DNA from: Acanthornis magna
Taxonomy: Eukaryota > Chordata > Aves > Passeriformes > Acanthizidae
Reading direction: 5' to 3'
Length of the DNA stretch: 64,000 nucleotides
Assembly: GCA_036785705.1 (NCBI GenBank)
Contig: JAWUZG010000961.1
Location: 310,001 to 374,000 of the forward strand
Shown: piece by piece, positions 11,401-21,723 of the stretch
Numbering within the stretch: position 1 is the first letter of the stretch
Layout of the letters: each line of letters opens with the position of its first letter
Notes under the pieces: model-generated
Seen by the model: only the letters and a program-made list of their open reading frames with translations
What the model was told of the DNA's origin: nothing
Databases searched by the model: none
Translations under genes and position numbers: made by a program

Positions 11401-14400
11401 TGTGCTGGGGTGCAGGGTCTGATCCTAAAAATCAATGAGATTTCCATGGCAATGGGGCCGTGGGGTCTGATCCTAAATCAATGGGATTTCCATGGGGCAA
11501 TGGGGCCATGGGGTCCAATCCTAAATCACTGGGATAAGGGATTTCCATGGGGATAGGGCAATGGGGCCGTTATGGGTCCAATCCTAAATCAATGGGATTT
11601 CCATGGGGATGAGGCTGTGCTGGGGTCCAGGATCCAATCCCAAATCAATGGGATTTCCATGTCAATGGGGCCATGGGGCCATGCTGGGGTGCGGTGTCCG
11701 ATCCTAAATCAATGGGATAAGGGATTTGCATGGCAATGGGGCAGTGGGGCCGTGCTGGGGTGCAGAGTGTGACCCTAAATCAGTGGGATTTCCATGGGGC
11801 TGAGGCAACGGGGCCGTGCTGAGGTGTGGGGCCCAATCCCAAATCAATGGGATAAAGGATTTCCATGGGGCTGGGACAATGGGCCTGTTATGGGTCCGAT
11901 CCTTAATCAGTGGGATTTACATGGGGCAATGGGGCTGTGCTGGGATGTGGGGTCTGACCCTAAATCAGTGGGATTTCCATGGGAATGGGACAATGGGACC
12001 GTTATGGGTCCAATCCTAAATCAATGGGATTTCCATGGGGCTGGGGCAATGAGGCCATGGGGTCCCATCCTAAATCAATGGGATAAAGGATTTCCATGGG
12101 GCTATAGGGCCATGGGGTCCAATCCCAAATCAATGGGATTTCCATGGGGTTGGGGCCATGGGGCCGTGGTGTCCAATCCCAAATCAATGGGATTTCCATG
12201 GGGCTGGGGCAATGGGGCCATGGGGTCCCATCCCAAATCAATGGGATTTCCATGGGGCTGGGGCAATGGGGCCGTGGTGTCCAATCCCAAATCAGTGGGA
12301 TTTCCATGGTAATGGGGCCGTGCTGGGTCCAATCCCAAATCAGTGGGATTTCCATGGTAATGGGGCCGTGCTGGGTCCAATCCCAAATCAGTGGGATTTC
12401 CATGGTAATGGGGCCGTGCTGGGTCCAATCCCAAATCAATGGGATTTCCATGGGAATGGGGCCGTGCTGGGGTGCTGTGTCGAATCCCAAATCAATGGGA
12501 TTTCCATGGGGCCGCTGGACCCTGACCCCGCCCCACAGAACCCCACTGGCCCTGGCTGTGGTCGTGGCCCTGCTGCTCTTCGGCCTCGGTGCTCTCCTCA
12601 TCCTCAGCGGCGCCGTCAGCCTCTTCCAGGACCCTCTGTACTGCCGTGAGCGACCCCAGGGGATTCGGGATATGGGGTTTGGGGTCTGGGGTCTGGGATT
12701 TGGGGTCTGGGCTCTGGGGTTTGGGATTTGGGTCTGGGAATTTGGGATTTGGATTTGGGTCTGGGATTTGGAATTTGGGTCTGGGGGGAGCTGTGGGTTC
12801 TGTGTTGATTTGGGATGTGGGATCTGGGATTTGGGATCCAGGATTTGGGATTTGGGGTTTGGGATTGGAGTTTGGGATCCAGGATTTGGGGGTTGGGATT
12901 TGGGGTTTGGGATTTGGAGTTTGGGATTTGGGGTTTGGGTTTGGGATTTGGGATTTGCGGTTTGGGATTTGGGTTTGGGATTTGGGTTTTGGGTTTGGGG
13001 TTTGGGATTTGGAGTTTGGGATTTGGGGTTTGGGTTTGGGATTTGGGATTTGCGGTTTGGGATTTGGGTTTGGGATTTGGGTTTTGGGTTTGGGTTTGGG
13101 ATTTGGGGTTTGGGGTTTGGGTTTGGGATTGAGGTTTGGGTTTGGGATTTGGGTTTGGGTTTGGGATTTGAGGTTTGGGGTTTGGGTTTGGGATTTGGGG
13201 TTTGCGGTTTGGGATTTGGGATCCAGGATTTGGGTTTGGGTTTGGCTCTGGGATTTGGCCCCGGCTCCCCGCAGTGTTCGTGGCTCTCTCGTTCGTCTCG
13301 GCCGTGGATCTGCTGATCGCTCTGGAGGAGGATGGCTTCATCTCGGGCTTCGCCGAGCTCTACGTGCGAGAGGTGACACCGCACTGTCCCCAGTGTCACC
13401 CCACTGTCCTCAATGTGTGACCCCAGTGTGACCCCGCTGTCCCCAGGGTGTCCCTGCTGTCCCCGGTGTGACCTCCCCATCCCCTGTCCCCAGGGTGTCC
13501 CCACTGTCCTTGGGCTGTCCTCTGGGTGTCCCCACTGGTCCCACTGTCCCCGGACCGTGTCCCAATTGTCCACGCTGTCCCCCCCGGTGTGACCCCATTG
13601 TCCCCTCTGTCCCCAGGCTGTGTCCCCCCGGTGTGTCCCCTGTCCACTGTCCCCCGTGTGTCCCCCCTGCCCCGCTGTCCCTGGTGTGAGCCCTGTGTCC
13701 CCTGTTCCCCGTGTCCCCTGTCCCCACAGGACTGTGTCCCCACTGTCCCCAGTGTGACCCCACTGTCCCCGAGCCGTGTCCCCCCGGTGTGTCCCCTGTC
13801 CACTGTCCCCCATGTGTCCCCCCTGTCCCGCTGTCCTCGGTGTGTCCCCTCGGTGTGACCCCTGTCCCCTGTCCCTGTCCCCGGTGTCACCCGTGTCCCC
13901 TGTCCCTGTTCCCAGGGTGACCCGTGTCCCCTGTCCCCGGTGTCACCCGTGTCCCCTGTCCCTGTCCCCAGGGTGACCCGTGTCCCCTGTCCCTGTCCGT
14001 GTCCCCAGGGTGACCCGTGTCCCCTGTCCCTGTCCCTGTCCCTGTCCCCAGGGTGACCCGTGTCCCCTGTTCCCGATGTCACCCGTGTCCCCTGTCCCCG
14101 TGTCCCCTGTCCGTGTCCCCAGGGTGACCCGTGTCCCCTGTCCCTGTCCCTGTCCCTGTCCCCAGGGTGACCCGTGTCCCCTGTTCCCGATGTCACCCGT
14201 GTCCCCTGTCCCCGTGTCCCCTGTCCGTGTCCCCAGGGTGACCCGTGTCCCCTGTCCCTGTCCCCGGTGTGTCCCCTGTCCGTGTCCCCAGGGTGACCCG
14301 TGTCCCCTGTCCCTGTCCGTGTCCCCAGGGTGACCCTGCGCTCCGCACGTCGCACGGGCTGCTCAGCTGTTACTGGGATGGCACAGTGCACTACGCGCTC

Positions 14401-17400
14401 TACCTCAGCATGGCGGCGGCCATCGGCTGCGGGTGCGCGGGGGGGACAGGGGGGATTGGGGGTCGGGGGGACTGGGGGGCTCGGGGGGCTCGGGGGGGAT
14501 CTGGGGTTCGGGGGGGATCAGGGGCTAAGGGGGCTCGGGGGGTCAAGGGGATCGGGGGGATCAGGGGGGATCAGGGGCTAAGGGAGCTCTGGGGGTCGGG
14601 GGGATCGGGGTGGATCGGGGGTGTCAGGGGTGTCGGGGGACTCGGGGTGGGTCGGGGGGATTGGGGGATCGGAGGGGTCAGGGGGGCTCGGGGGCTCGGT
14701 GGGGTGTCAAGGGGATCGGGGGGATCGGAGGGGTCGGGGGGGCTCGGGGAGCTCGGGGAAATCAGGGGTTCGGGGGGGATCGGGGGGGTCAGGGGGATTG
14801 GGGGATTCGGAGGGGTCGGGGGTGTCAGGGGGATCGGGGGGCTAATGGGGCTCGGGGGCTCGAGGGGGTCGGGGGGTTAGGGGGGGATCTGGGGGGTCGG
14901 GGAGTTCGGGGGTCTCGGGGTGTCCGGGGCCTTGGGGGGGGATCGAAGGCTCGGGGAGATCGGGCGGATCGGGAGGTGTTGGGGGGGTCAGGGGGCTCTG
15001 AGGGGGCCAGAGGCTCGGAGGGGTCGGGGGGGCTTGGGGGCATCAGGGCGCTCGGGGGTCCTGGAAAACCCCGAATTTCAGGAGGAGGGGGCTCTGGGGA
15101 AATCCCGAATTTTGGGTAGGGTGGTTTGGGGCCCGGGACAATCGAGGGTTTCGGGACTGGGGGGTTCGGGGGTTGGGGACAATCCCGGATTTCGGGATTT
15201 TGGGGCTCGGGGGCTCAGGGACAATGCCGAGTTTCGGGATTTGTGGGTCCGGGACAGTCCCGGGTTTCGGGATTTGGGGGGTCTGGGGTTCGGGACAGTC
15301 CCGGGTTTCGGGATTTGGGGTTCGGGGTCTCACGGGCGCTGCCGCCGCCCCCCAGGAAGAACTACCGCAGCCTGGGGCTCTTCTGGCTCGGCTCGATGCT
15401 GATGGGAGCGCTCGTGTTCCTGCTGGGGAACCTGCTCGGTACCGACCGCGCCCCCCGAGACCCCCGGGACCCCCCGAACCCCTCCTGAACCTATCCGAGA
15501 CCCCCTGAGCCCCTCTGGGACCCCCCGAACCCATCCGGGACCCCCTGAGCCCCTCCGGGACACCCCTGAGACCCCCCCGAACTCATCCGGGACCCCCCGA
15601 GACCCTCCGGGACACCCCTGAGACCCCCCGAACTCATCCGGGACCCCCCGAGACCCTCCGGGACACCCCTGAGACCCCCCGAACTCATCCGGGACTCCCC
15701 CCCGCCGAGATCCTCCGGGATCCCCTGAGCCCCTCCGGGACCCCCTGAATCCACCCGGGACCCCCCGAGCCCCTCCAGGACCCCCAGAGGTGCAAGGGGG
15801 AGGGGGCTCGGCCCCTGCCCGGCCCCTGCTGCCCCCCCGGGCCGCCCCCTCGGGATGAAGATGAGGATCAGGATCAGGATCAGGATCAGGATCAGGATGG
15901 AATGAGGATGAGGATTATGAAGGCGAGGATGAGGATGTGGATGAGGAGGATGAGGGTGAGGATGATGAAGATGGGGATGAGGATGAGGATGAGGAAGGAA
16001 TGAGGAGATGGATGAAGATGAGGATGATGAAGATGAGGATGATGAGGATGAGGATGAGGATTGGGTTAAGGTTGAAGGGAGGGATGAAGATGAGGATGAG
16101 GATGAGGATGAGGATGAGGATGAGGATGAGGATGAGGATGAGGATGAGGATGAGGATGATGAGGATGATGATGATGAGGATGAGGAAGGAATGAGGATGA
16201 GGATGATGAGGATGAGGATGAGGATGAGGAGGATGGAGGATGGAGGGTGAAGATGATGATGAGGATGGAATGAGGATGATGAGGATGATGAGGATGATGA
16301 GGATGGGATGAGGATGATGAAGATGATGATGAGGATGGGATGAGGATGATGAAGATGAGGATGAGGATGAGGATGAGGATGATGGAGGGTGGAGGGTGAA
16401 GATGATGAAGATGAGGATGAGGATGGAATGAGGATGATGAAGATGATGATGATGATGAGGGTGGGATGAGGAGGCTCTCAGGGCCCACGCGCTGTCCCCG
16501 CAGGGAAGTTCAGCCCGGAGCTCAGCCCAGCCTTCCTCCTGCACGTGCCCTTCCTCCTCCTCCTGCTCTGGGCTGGCCGCAGGATCTCTCAGCAGCCGCG
16601 GGCGCTGCCGAGCCTCAGCCCCGAGCAGGTGAGCCCGAGCGGCCCCGGGACACGGCGTGTGCAACCCGAAATCCTAAATTCCCGGAATCCTGAAATTCTG
16701 AAATCCCAAATTCCTGGAATCCCAAATTCCCAAATCTCAAAATCCCAAATTCCAAAATCCAGAAATCGGAAATCCCAAATTTGTGAAATCTGGAAATCCT
16801 GAAATCCAAAATTCCCAAAATCCTGAAATCCTGAAATCTCGAAATCCCAAAATCCCAAATCCTGAAATCCCAAATTCCCAAAATCCCGAAATCCTGAAAT
16901 CTCGAAATCCCAAAATCTCAAAATCCCAAATTCCCAAATTCCCAAAATCCCGAAATCCCGAAATCCCAAAATCCTGAAATCCCACAATCCCAAATTCTCA
17001 AAATCCTAAATTCCCCAAATCCCAAAATCCTGAAATCCCGAATTCCCAAATTCCCAAAATCCCAAATTCCCAATATCCCAAAATGCTGAAATCCCAAATT
17101 CCAAAAATCCCCCAAATCCCAAAATCCCGAATTCCCAAACTCCCAAAACGCCGAAATCCCCAAATCCCAAACTCCGGAAATCCTTAAATCCCAAATTCCC
17201 CTAATCCCGAAATCCCGAATTCCCAAAATCCCAAATTTCCAAAATAAAAAAAAAAATCCCAAAAATCCCAAAAAACCCCAAAAAAACTCCCTCCCCGCTC
17301 CAGGTGCTGGCGGAGCAGCGCGCGGCTCTGTGGCGGCGGCCGCGGGACATGGCCCTGCTGGGGCTGCTGCTGATGGGAGCTGCCTTCACCTTCTTCAGGG

Positions 17401-20400
17401 GCCTGGTGAGCCCGGGGGGCGCGGGGGGTCCCGGAGGGGCTCGGGGGGTCCCGGAGGGGCTCGGGATTTGGTCTCAGGGGGGCTCGGGGGGTTTTGGATG
17501 GGCTTAGGGGGTCCTGGAGGGGCTCAGGGGGGCTGGAGGAGCTCGGGATTTGGTCTCAGGGGGGCTCGGGGGTCCCAGAATGTCTCGGGATTTGGTCTCG
17601 GGGGGCTCGGGGGGTTCTGGATGGGCTTAGGGGGCCCTGGAGGGGCTCGGGGGGTTCTGGATGGGCTTGGGGGGTCCTGGAGGGGCTTGGGGGGTCCCAG
17701 ATTGTCTCGGGTTTTGGTCCTGGAGGGGCTCGGGGGGGCTGCGGGGGGCTCGGGGGTCCCGGAGGGGCTCGGGATTTGGTCTCAGGGGGGCTCGGGGGAT
17801 TCTGGATGGGCTTAGGGGGCCCTGGAGGGGCTCAGGGGGTCCTGGAGGGGCTCGGGGGGTCCCAGAATGTCTCGGGATTTGGTCTCGGGGGGCTCGGGGG
17901 GGTGTGGATGGGCTCGGGAGGGCCTGGAGGGGGTCCTGGAGTGGCTCGGGGAGTCCCAGAATGTCTCGGGATTTGGTCCTGGAGGGGCTCGGGGGGTTCT
18001 GGATGGGCTTAGGGGATCCTGGAGGGGCTCAGGGGGTCCCGGAGGGGCTTGGGGGTCCCAGATTGTCTCGGGTTTTGGTCCTGGAGTGGCTCGGGGGGCC
18101 TGGAGGAGCTCAGGGGGGCTTCGGGGGGCTCGGGAGGTCCCAGGGAAAGTGCTAGAGGGGGCCCGGATAGGTTCCGGGGGTCCCAAGGAGGGTCCTGGAG
18201 GGGCTCGGGGGGCTCGAGGGGCTCGGGGGGTCCCGGGGAAGGTGCTGGAGGGTCTCGGGGGGGCTGAAGGAGCTCGGGGGGTCCCAGAATGTCTCGGGAT
18301 TTGGTCCTGGAGGGGCTCGGAGGGACTCTGGAGGGGCTCGGGGGATCCGAAGGGGGTCCTGGAGGGGTTTGGGGGACGCGGGGGGTCCTCAGGGGGTCCC
18401 GGGGAAGGTCCTGGAGGGGGCCGGATAGGTTCCGGGGGTCCTAAGGAGGGTCCTGGAGTGGTTCGGGTGGGGCTGGAGGAGCTCGGGGGGTCCCAGAATG
18501 TCTCGGGATTTGGTCTCAGGGGGGCTCGGGGGGGTGTGGATGGGCTTAGGGGGTCCTGGAGGGGGTCCTGGAGTGGCTCGGGGGGCTCGGGGGGTCCCAG
18601 AATGTCTCGGGATTTGGTCCTGGAGGGGCTCGGGGGGGCGTGGGGAAGGTGCTGGAGGGGCTCGGGTGGGGTTGGAGGGGCTCGGGGGGGTCGGGGGGCC
18701 AGGGAGGGGCCTGGAGAGGCTCAGAGGGGGCTGGAGGGGCTCGGGGGTCCCAGAGAGGGTCCTGGAGGGGCTCGGGTGGGGCTGGAGGGGCTCGGGGGGA
18801 CCCGAAGGAGGTCCTGGAGGGTCCCGGAATGTCTTGGGGGATGGCCCCGGATGGACTCGGGGGGGTCCCGAATGGGCTCGGGGGGTCCTAGAGGGGATCG
18901 GGGAGGGGGGGCCTGGAGGGGCTCAGGGGAGCCTTGAGGGTCTCGGGGGTCCCGGGGGGTGTCGGGGGGGGTTCTGGAGGGTCTCGGAGGGGGGTCTGGA
19001 GGGTCTCGGGGGTCCCGGCGCATTCTGGAGGATCTCGGGGGTCTCCTGGGGAGTTCTGGAAGGTCTCGGGGGTCGCGAGGGTGTCCCCCTGCCCTCGCCC
19101 ACCTCCTCCCGTGCCCCCCAAGGTGGTCCTGGACTGTCCTGCCGATTCGTGCTTCGAGTATGGCTACCAGCGCGAGCCCTACCTGCGCGACCCCGTGGCT
19201 TACCCCCGGGTGCAGGTGAGGCTGGGGGCACCGGGGACAGCGGGGACACCCTTGGGGACAGCGGGGACACCCTTGGGGATAGCGGGGACAGCCCGGGGAC
19301 AGCGGGGACAGCCCGGGGAACAACGGGGACACCGCCCGGGGACAGCGGAGACACCCCCGGGGACAGCGGGGACACCCCAGGGGCCACCTCGGACACCCCG
19401 GGGCCACCGGGGACAGCGGGGACACCCTTGGGGACAGCGGGGACACCCCCGGGGACAGCGGGGACCGGGTGCCCCCAGACCTCTGCTGCACCCTTTGGGG
19501 TTGGGGGTTTGCACCCTTTGGGGTCGGGATTTTTAGCTTTTGAGACCGGGGGATTTTTCACCCTTTGACCCCGGGATTTTCACCCTTTGGGACCGGGGTA
19601 TTTTCACCCTTTGGGGCCGCCCCACAGCCTGTCCGTACCACCCCCAGATGCTGCTGTTCCTGTTCTACCTGCTGCCCTTTAGTAACGGGATTTTTCACCC
19701 TTGGGGACCGGGGTTTTTCACCCTTCGAGACTGGGATTTTCACCCTTTAGTACCGGAATTTTCACCCCTTGAGACCGGGATTTTCCACCCTTTGACACCG
19801 GGATTTTTCACCCTTTGGGACCGGGATTTTACACCCTTGGGGACCGGGGGCTCTTTACCTTTTGGGTCCGGGGTATTTTCACCCCTTGGGGTCGGGGTTT
19901 TTCACCCTTCGACACCGGGATTTTTCACCCCTTGGGGACCGGGATTTTTCACCCTTTGGGACCGGGGTATTTTCACCCTTTGGGGCCGCCCCACACCCTG
20001 TCCGTACCACCCCCAGATGCTGCTGTTCCTGTTCTACCTGCTGCCCTTTAATACCGGGATTTTTCACCCTTGGGGACCGGGGTTTTCACCCTTCGAGACT
20101 GGGATTTTCACCCTTTAGTACCGGAATTTTCACCCCTTGAGACCGGGATTTTTCACCCTTTGACACCGGGATTTTCACCCTTTGACCCCGGGATTTTTCA
20201 CCCTTGGGGACGGGGGTATTTTCACCCTTTGGGGCCACCCCACACCCTGTCTCTGGCACCCCCAGATGCTGCTGTTCCTGTTCTACCTGCTGCCCTTCCA
20301 GCTGCTGGCCGCGCTGGGGCTGGCCGTGCCCGGCTGCTCGTGGCTCCCCGACTGGAGCCTGCTGCTCGCGGGGGCCGTGGCGCAGGTGAGGCTGACCCCA

Positions 20401-21723
20401 AAAACCCCAAACCGGGCGGGACCCTCCCCAAAAACCCCAAACCGGGCGGGGAACCCCAAGCGGGATGGGCGAAGGGATGCGGTTTGGGGGGCAGGGCTGC
20501 AAACGGAGCGGCTCGGCCGCGGTTTAATTGCTTTGGCCTCGGTGGATTTGGGAAAACGCGCGATTATGGGATGGAAATAGGGTGGGGGCGGGGATGTGGG
20601 TAGGGTGGGCTGGGGGGGTGCTGGAGTCGAGCGCCATTTGGGGTCGGGGGCTGAACCCTTTGGGGCCGGGGGGGATGAATTTGGGGCTGGGGTTTTTCAC
20701 CCTTTGGGGCTGGGGGCTGCACCTTTTGGGGCCGGGGGGGCTGCACTCTGTGGGGTCGGGGGCTGCACCCTTTGGGGTCGGGCTTTTTCACCCTTTGGGG
20801 CTGGGGGCTGCACGCTTTGGGGCCGGGATTTGCACGCTTTGGGGACGGGGGGGATGAATTTGGGCCTGGGGTTTTTCACCCTTTGGGGCTGGGGGCTGCA
20901 CCTTTTGGGGCTGAGGGGGATGAATTTGGGGCTGAGGGCTGCACCCTTTTGGGCTTGCACTCTTCGGGGCCAGGGGCTGAACCCTTTGGGGTCAGGGGAG
21001 CTGCGCTCTTTGGGGTCGGGGTCTGCACCCTTTGGGGTCGGGGGAGCTACACTCCGTGGGGTCGGGGGCTGCACCCTTTGGGGTCGGGGGCTGCACCCTT
21101 TGGGGTCGGGGGCTGCACCCTTTGGGGTCGGGGGTTCGCCCCCTTGGGGCCGGGAAGGTTTGCACCCTTTGGGGTCGGGGGTCTGCACTCTTTGGGTTCT
21201 GCACTCTTCGTGGTTTGCTCTCTTCGGGGCTGTAAAGGCTGCACCTTTTGGGGCCGGGGTTTTGCACCTTTTAGGGCCGGGGGCTGCACCTTTTGGGGCC
21301 GGGGTTTTGCACCCTTTGGGGCCGGGGTTTTGCACCTTTTGGGGCCAGGGTTTTGCACCCTTTGGGGCCGGGGTTTTGCACCTTTTGGGGCCGGGGGCTG
21401 CACTTTTTGCGGCCGGGTTTTGCACCTTTTGCGGCCGGATTTTTCACCCTTTGTAACCGCGGTGTTTCCCCCTCGGGGGTCTCTCCCCTCTCACCCCTCG
21501 CCCCCATCCTCAGGCTCAGTTCTCGCACCTGGGCGCGTCGCTGCACGAGCGGACGCCGTTCCCGTACCAGACCCCGGACGAGGCTCTGGGCGCGTTCCTG
21601 CTCTCCAACGCTCTGTACGCGCTGCTGCCGCAGCTGCTGGCGCTGCGCTGCGTGCGCGCCCCCGCCTTCTTCGAGCGGCGCGCCGCCGGCCCGGGGCTGG
21701 CCCGCGACAAGAAACTGCTGTGA
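8377..21723 (+). CDS. TM6SF2: TM6SF2, complete coding region in ten exons
   Basis: Transmembrane 6 superfamily member 2, a polytopic ER/Golgi protein needed for lipidation of apoB lipoproteins in liver and gut (family knowledge). Join: 8377-8468, 12539-12645, 13275-13372, 14329-14432, 15356-15438, 16504-16628, 17304-17405, 19123-19215, 20266-20385, 21514-21723. Total 1134 bp, 377 residues plus stop, the length of the human protein. Hydrophobic segments recur throughout (LALAVVVALLLFGLGALLIL, FLLHVPFLLLLLWAG, MLLFLFYLLPFQLLAALGLA). Family blocks include CYWDGTVHY, EPYLRDPVAYP and GCSWLPDW. Residue 167 is Glu, the site changed in the human E167K variant. All junctions are GT-AG and in phase. 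Introns are almost entirely tandem repeats. Confidence 0.96.
8490..9540 (+). repeat. ~32-bp minisatellite, TM6SF2 intron 1
   Basis: GGGACAGGGAGGGACACCGG plus GAATGGGGAAT units starting about 25 bp after the exon 1 donor, about 30 copies. Open in several frames on both strands; non-coding. Confidence 0.95.
9610..10330 (+). repeat. Tandem arrays, TM6SF2 intron 1
   Basis: 9610-9745: CCCATGGATTCCAATCCCGG units. 9820-10330: about 23-bp GAGTGTCCCTGTCCCCTCCC units. Confidence 0.9.
10460..10750 (+). repeat. 42-bp near-perfect tandem repeat, TM6SF2 intron 1
   Basis: Six to seven copies of CTCATTTTTCCCAAATTCCC, ACTCCTCCCAAATTCCCGAG, CG. Copies are almost identical, suggesting recent expansion. Confidence 0.95.
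10780..11310 (+). repeat. Tandem repeat, TM6SF2 intron 1
   Basis: Units with CTTTTTTTGGGATTT, CTTCCCAATCCAT and GGGATGTCACMCCCAC-like motifs, roughly 60 bp with a doubled higher-order pattern. Confidence 0.85.
11325..12515 (+). repeat. ~50-70 bp tandem repeat, TM6SF2 intron 1
   Basis: About 20 units with CCAATCCCAAATCAATGGGA, TTTCCATGGGGCTGGGGC and AATGGGGCC. Near-identical copies at 12290-12440. Ends about 25 bp before exon 2. Confidence 0.95.
12539..12645 (+). CDS. TM6SF2: TM6SF2 exon 2
   Basis: Acceptor CCGCCCCACAG ends at 12538; donor GTGAGC at 12646. Encodes a membrane segment, then SLFQDPLYC, matching the family DPLYA block. Confidence 0.93.
12655..13265 (+). repeat. G-run (TTTGGG)-type array filling TM6SF2 intron 2
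   Basis: About 600 bp of GGGTTTGGGATTTGGG-like sequence with runs of three or four G every 5-7 bases on the transcribed-sense strand, plus occasional GGATCCAGGA. The whole intron apart from splice sites. Confidence 0.95.
13275..13372 (+). CDS. TM6SF2: TM6SF2 exon 3
   Basis: Acceptor CTCCCCGCAG, donor GTGACA. Encodes FVALSFVSAVDLLIALEEDG and GFAELYVRE. Confidence 0.94.
13375..14328 (+). repeat. C-rich array with acceptor copies, TM6SF2 intron 3
   Basis: TGTCCCCTGTCCCTGTCCC units. From 13916 eight copies of the exon 4 acceptor junction (CCCCAG then GGTGACCC) have exon-side starts at 13916, 13972, 14009, 14052, 14123, 14166, 14237 and 14292, before the real one at 14329. 14052-14165 is itself duplicated as 14166-14279. 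Confidence 0.9.
14329..14432 (+). CDS. TM6SF2: TM6SF2 exon 4
   Basis: Acceptor GTCCCCAG, donor GTGCGC. Encodes GDPALRTSHG and CYWDGTVHYALYLSMAAAIG. The acceptor plus GGTGACCC is copied eight times upstream. Confidence 0.94.
14440..15340 (+). repeat. G-rich array filling TM6SF2 intron 4
   Basis: GGGGGATCGGGGGGGTCAGG and GGGGGCTCGGGG units to about 15040, then about 45-bp TTTCGGGATTTGGGG units. Reads as Gly-rich pseudo-ORFs on the + strand. Confidence 0.92.
15356..15438 (+). CDS. TM6SF2: TM6SF2 exon 5
   Basis: Acceptor CGCCCCCCAG, donor GTACCG. Encodes KNYRSLGLFWLGSMLMGALV and FLLGNLLG. Confidence 0.94.
15440..15785 (+). repeat. ~45-60 bp C-rich tandem repeat, TM6SF2 intron 5
   Basis: GACCCCCCGAACTCATCCGG and GACACCCCTGAGACC units, three nearly identical in 15555-15695. 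Confidence 0.9.
15855..16475 (+). repeat. (GATGAG/GATGATGAG)n purine-rich microsatellite, TM6SF2 intron 5
   Basis: About 600 bp of GATGAGGATGAGGATGATGA with rare interruptions. Encodes Asp/Glu or Met/Arg runs on + and Ser/Pro/His runs on -, none coding. Confidence 0.95.
16504..16628 (+). CDS. TM6SF2: TM6SF2 exon 6 (contains Glu167)
   Basis: Acceptor GTCCCCGCAG, donor GTGAGC. Begins GKFSPELSPAF; GAG at 16518-16520 is residue 167. Ends QQPRALPSLSPEQ. Confidence 0.94.
16660..17290 (+). repeat. AAATCCC array filling TM6SF2 intron 6
   Basis: AAATCCCAAAATCCTGAAAT and AATTCCCAAATTCCC units, A/C-rich on +, reaching to the exon 7 acceptor region. Confidence 0.92.
17304..17405 (+). CDS. TM6SF2: TM6SF2 exon 7
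   Basis: Acceptor CCCCGCTCCAG, donor GTGAGC. 34 codons, VLAEQRAALWRRPRDMALLG through FTFFRGL. Confidence 0.94.
17406..19090 (+). repeat. 1.7-kb G-rich array, TM6SF2 intron 7
   Basis: GGGGTCCTGGAGGGGCTCGG and GTCCCAGAATGTCTCGGGAT units in a higher-order arrangement of about 120-130 bp. It begins at the donor, and the exon end AGGGGCCTG|GTGAGC resembles the unit, so the junction may have seeded it. Confidence 0.92.
19123..19215 (+). CDS. TM6SF2: TM6SF2 exon 8
   Basis: Acceptor CCCCCCAAG, donor GTGAGG. 31 codons including VVLDCPADSCFEYGYQREPY and LRDPVAYPRVQ. Confidence 0.94.
19216..19480 (+). repeat. GGGGACAGCGGGGACACC array, TM6SF2 intron 8
   Basis: Short G/A-rich units of about 18-24 bp from the exon 8 donor onward. 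Confidence 0.9.
19490..20265 (+). repeat. Array containing two partial copies of exon 9 with acceptor
   Basis: TTTTTCACCCTTTGGGACCG units surround two copies of the exon 9 acceptor and its first 33 bp (exon-side starts 19648 and 20017), each following CCGTACCACCCCCAG. After CTGCCCTTT each copy returns to repeat sequence. The distances to the real exon start at 20266 are 618 and 249 bp. Confidence 0.93.
20266..20385 (+). CDS. TM6SF2: TM6SF2 exon 9
   Basis: Acceptor GGCACCCCCAG, donor GTGAGG. 40 codons, MLLFLFYLLPFQLLAALGLA then VPGCSWLPDWSLLLAGAVAQ. The first 33 bp and the acceptor also occur at 19648 and 20017, where the copies diverge after the LPF codons, so this is the real exon. Confidence 0.93.
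20630..21460 (+). repeat. Tandem repeat, TM6SF2 intron 9
   Basis: About 20-30 bp GGGGCTGCACCCTTTGGGG and GGGCCGGGGTTTTGCACC units. Confidence 0.92.
21514..21723 (+). CDS. TM6SF2: TM6SF2 exon 10 (last coding exon)
   Basis: Acceptor CCCCATCCTCAG; 69 codons then TGA. Begins AQFSHLGASLHERTPFPYQT, ends LARDKKLL. Confidence 0.94.
   Translation, partial: AQFSHLGASLHERTPFPYQTPDEALGAFLLSNALYALLPQLLALRCVRAPAFFERRAAGPGLARDKKLL

Noticed and set aside
12655..13265. Interstitial telomere
   Set aside because: The array is TTTGGG/ATTTGGG-like, not TTAGGG, and is confined to one intron.
14245..15119. Collagen-like Gly-rich frames
   Set aside because: Read-through of TM6SF2 exon 4 into the G-rich intron 4 array; no Gly-X-Y periodicity beyond the DNA repeat.
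15915..16664. Asp/Glu-rich or His/Ser/Pro-rich open frames
   Set aside because: Translation of the GATGAG microsatellite in TM6SF2 intron 5.
19648..19680. Extra TM6SF2 exon 9 (first copy)
   Set aside because: Only the first 33 bp match; it then continues into repeat without a usable donor in phase, and the 20266 copy alone extends to GCSWLPDW.
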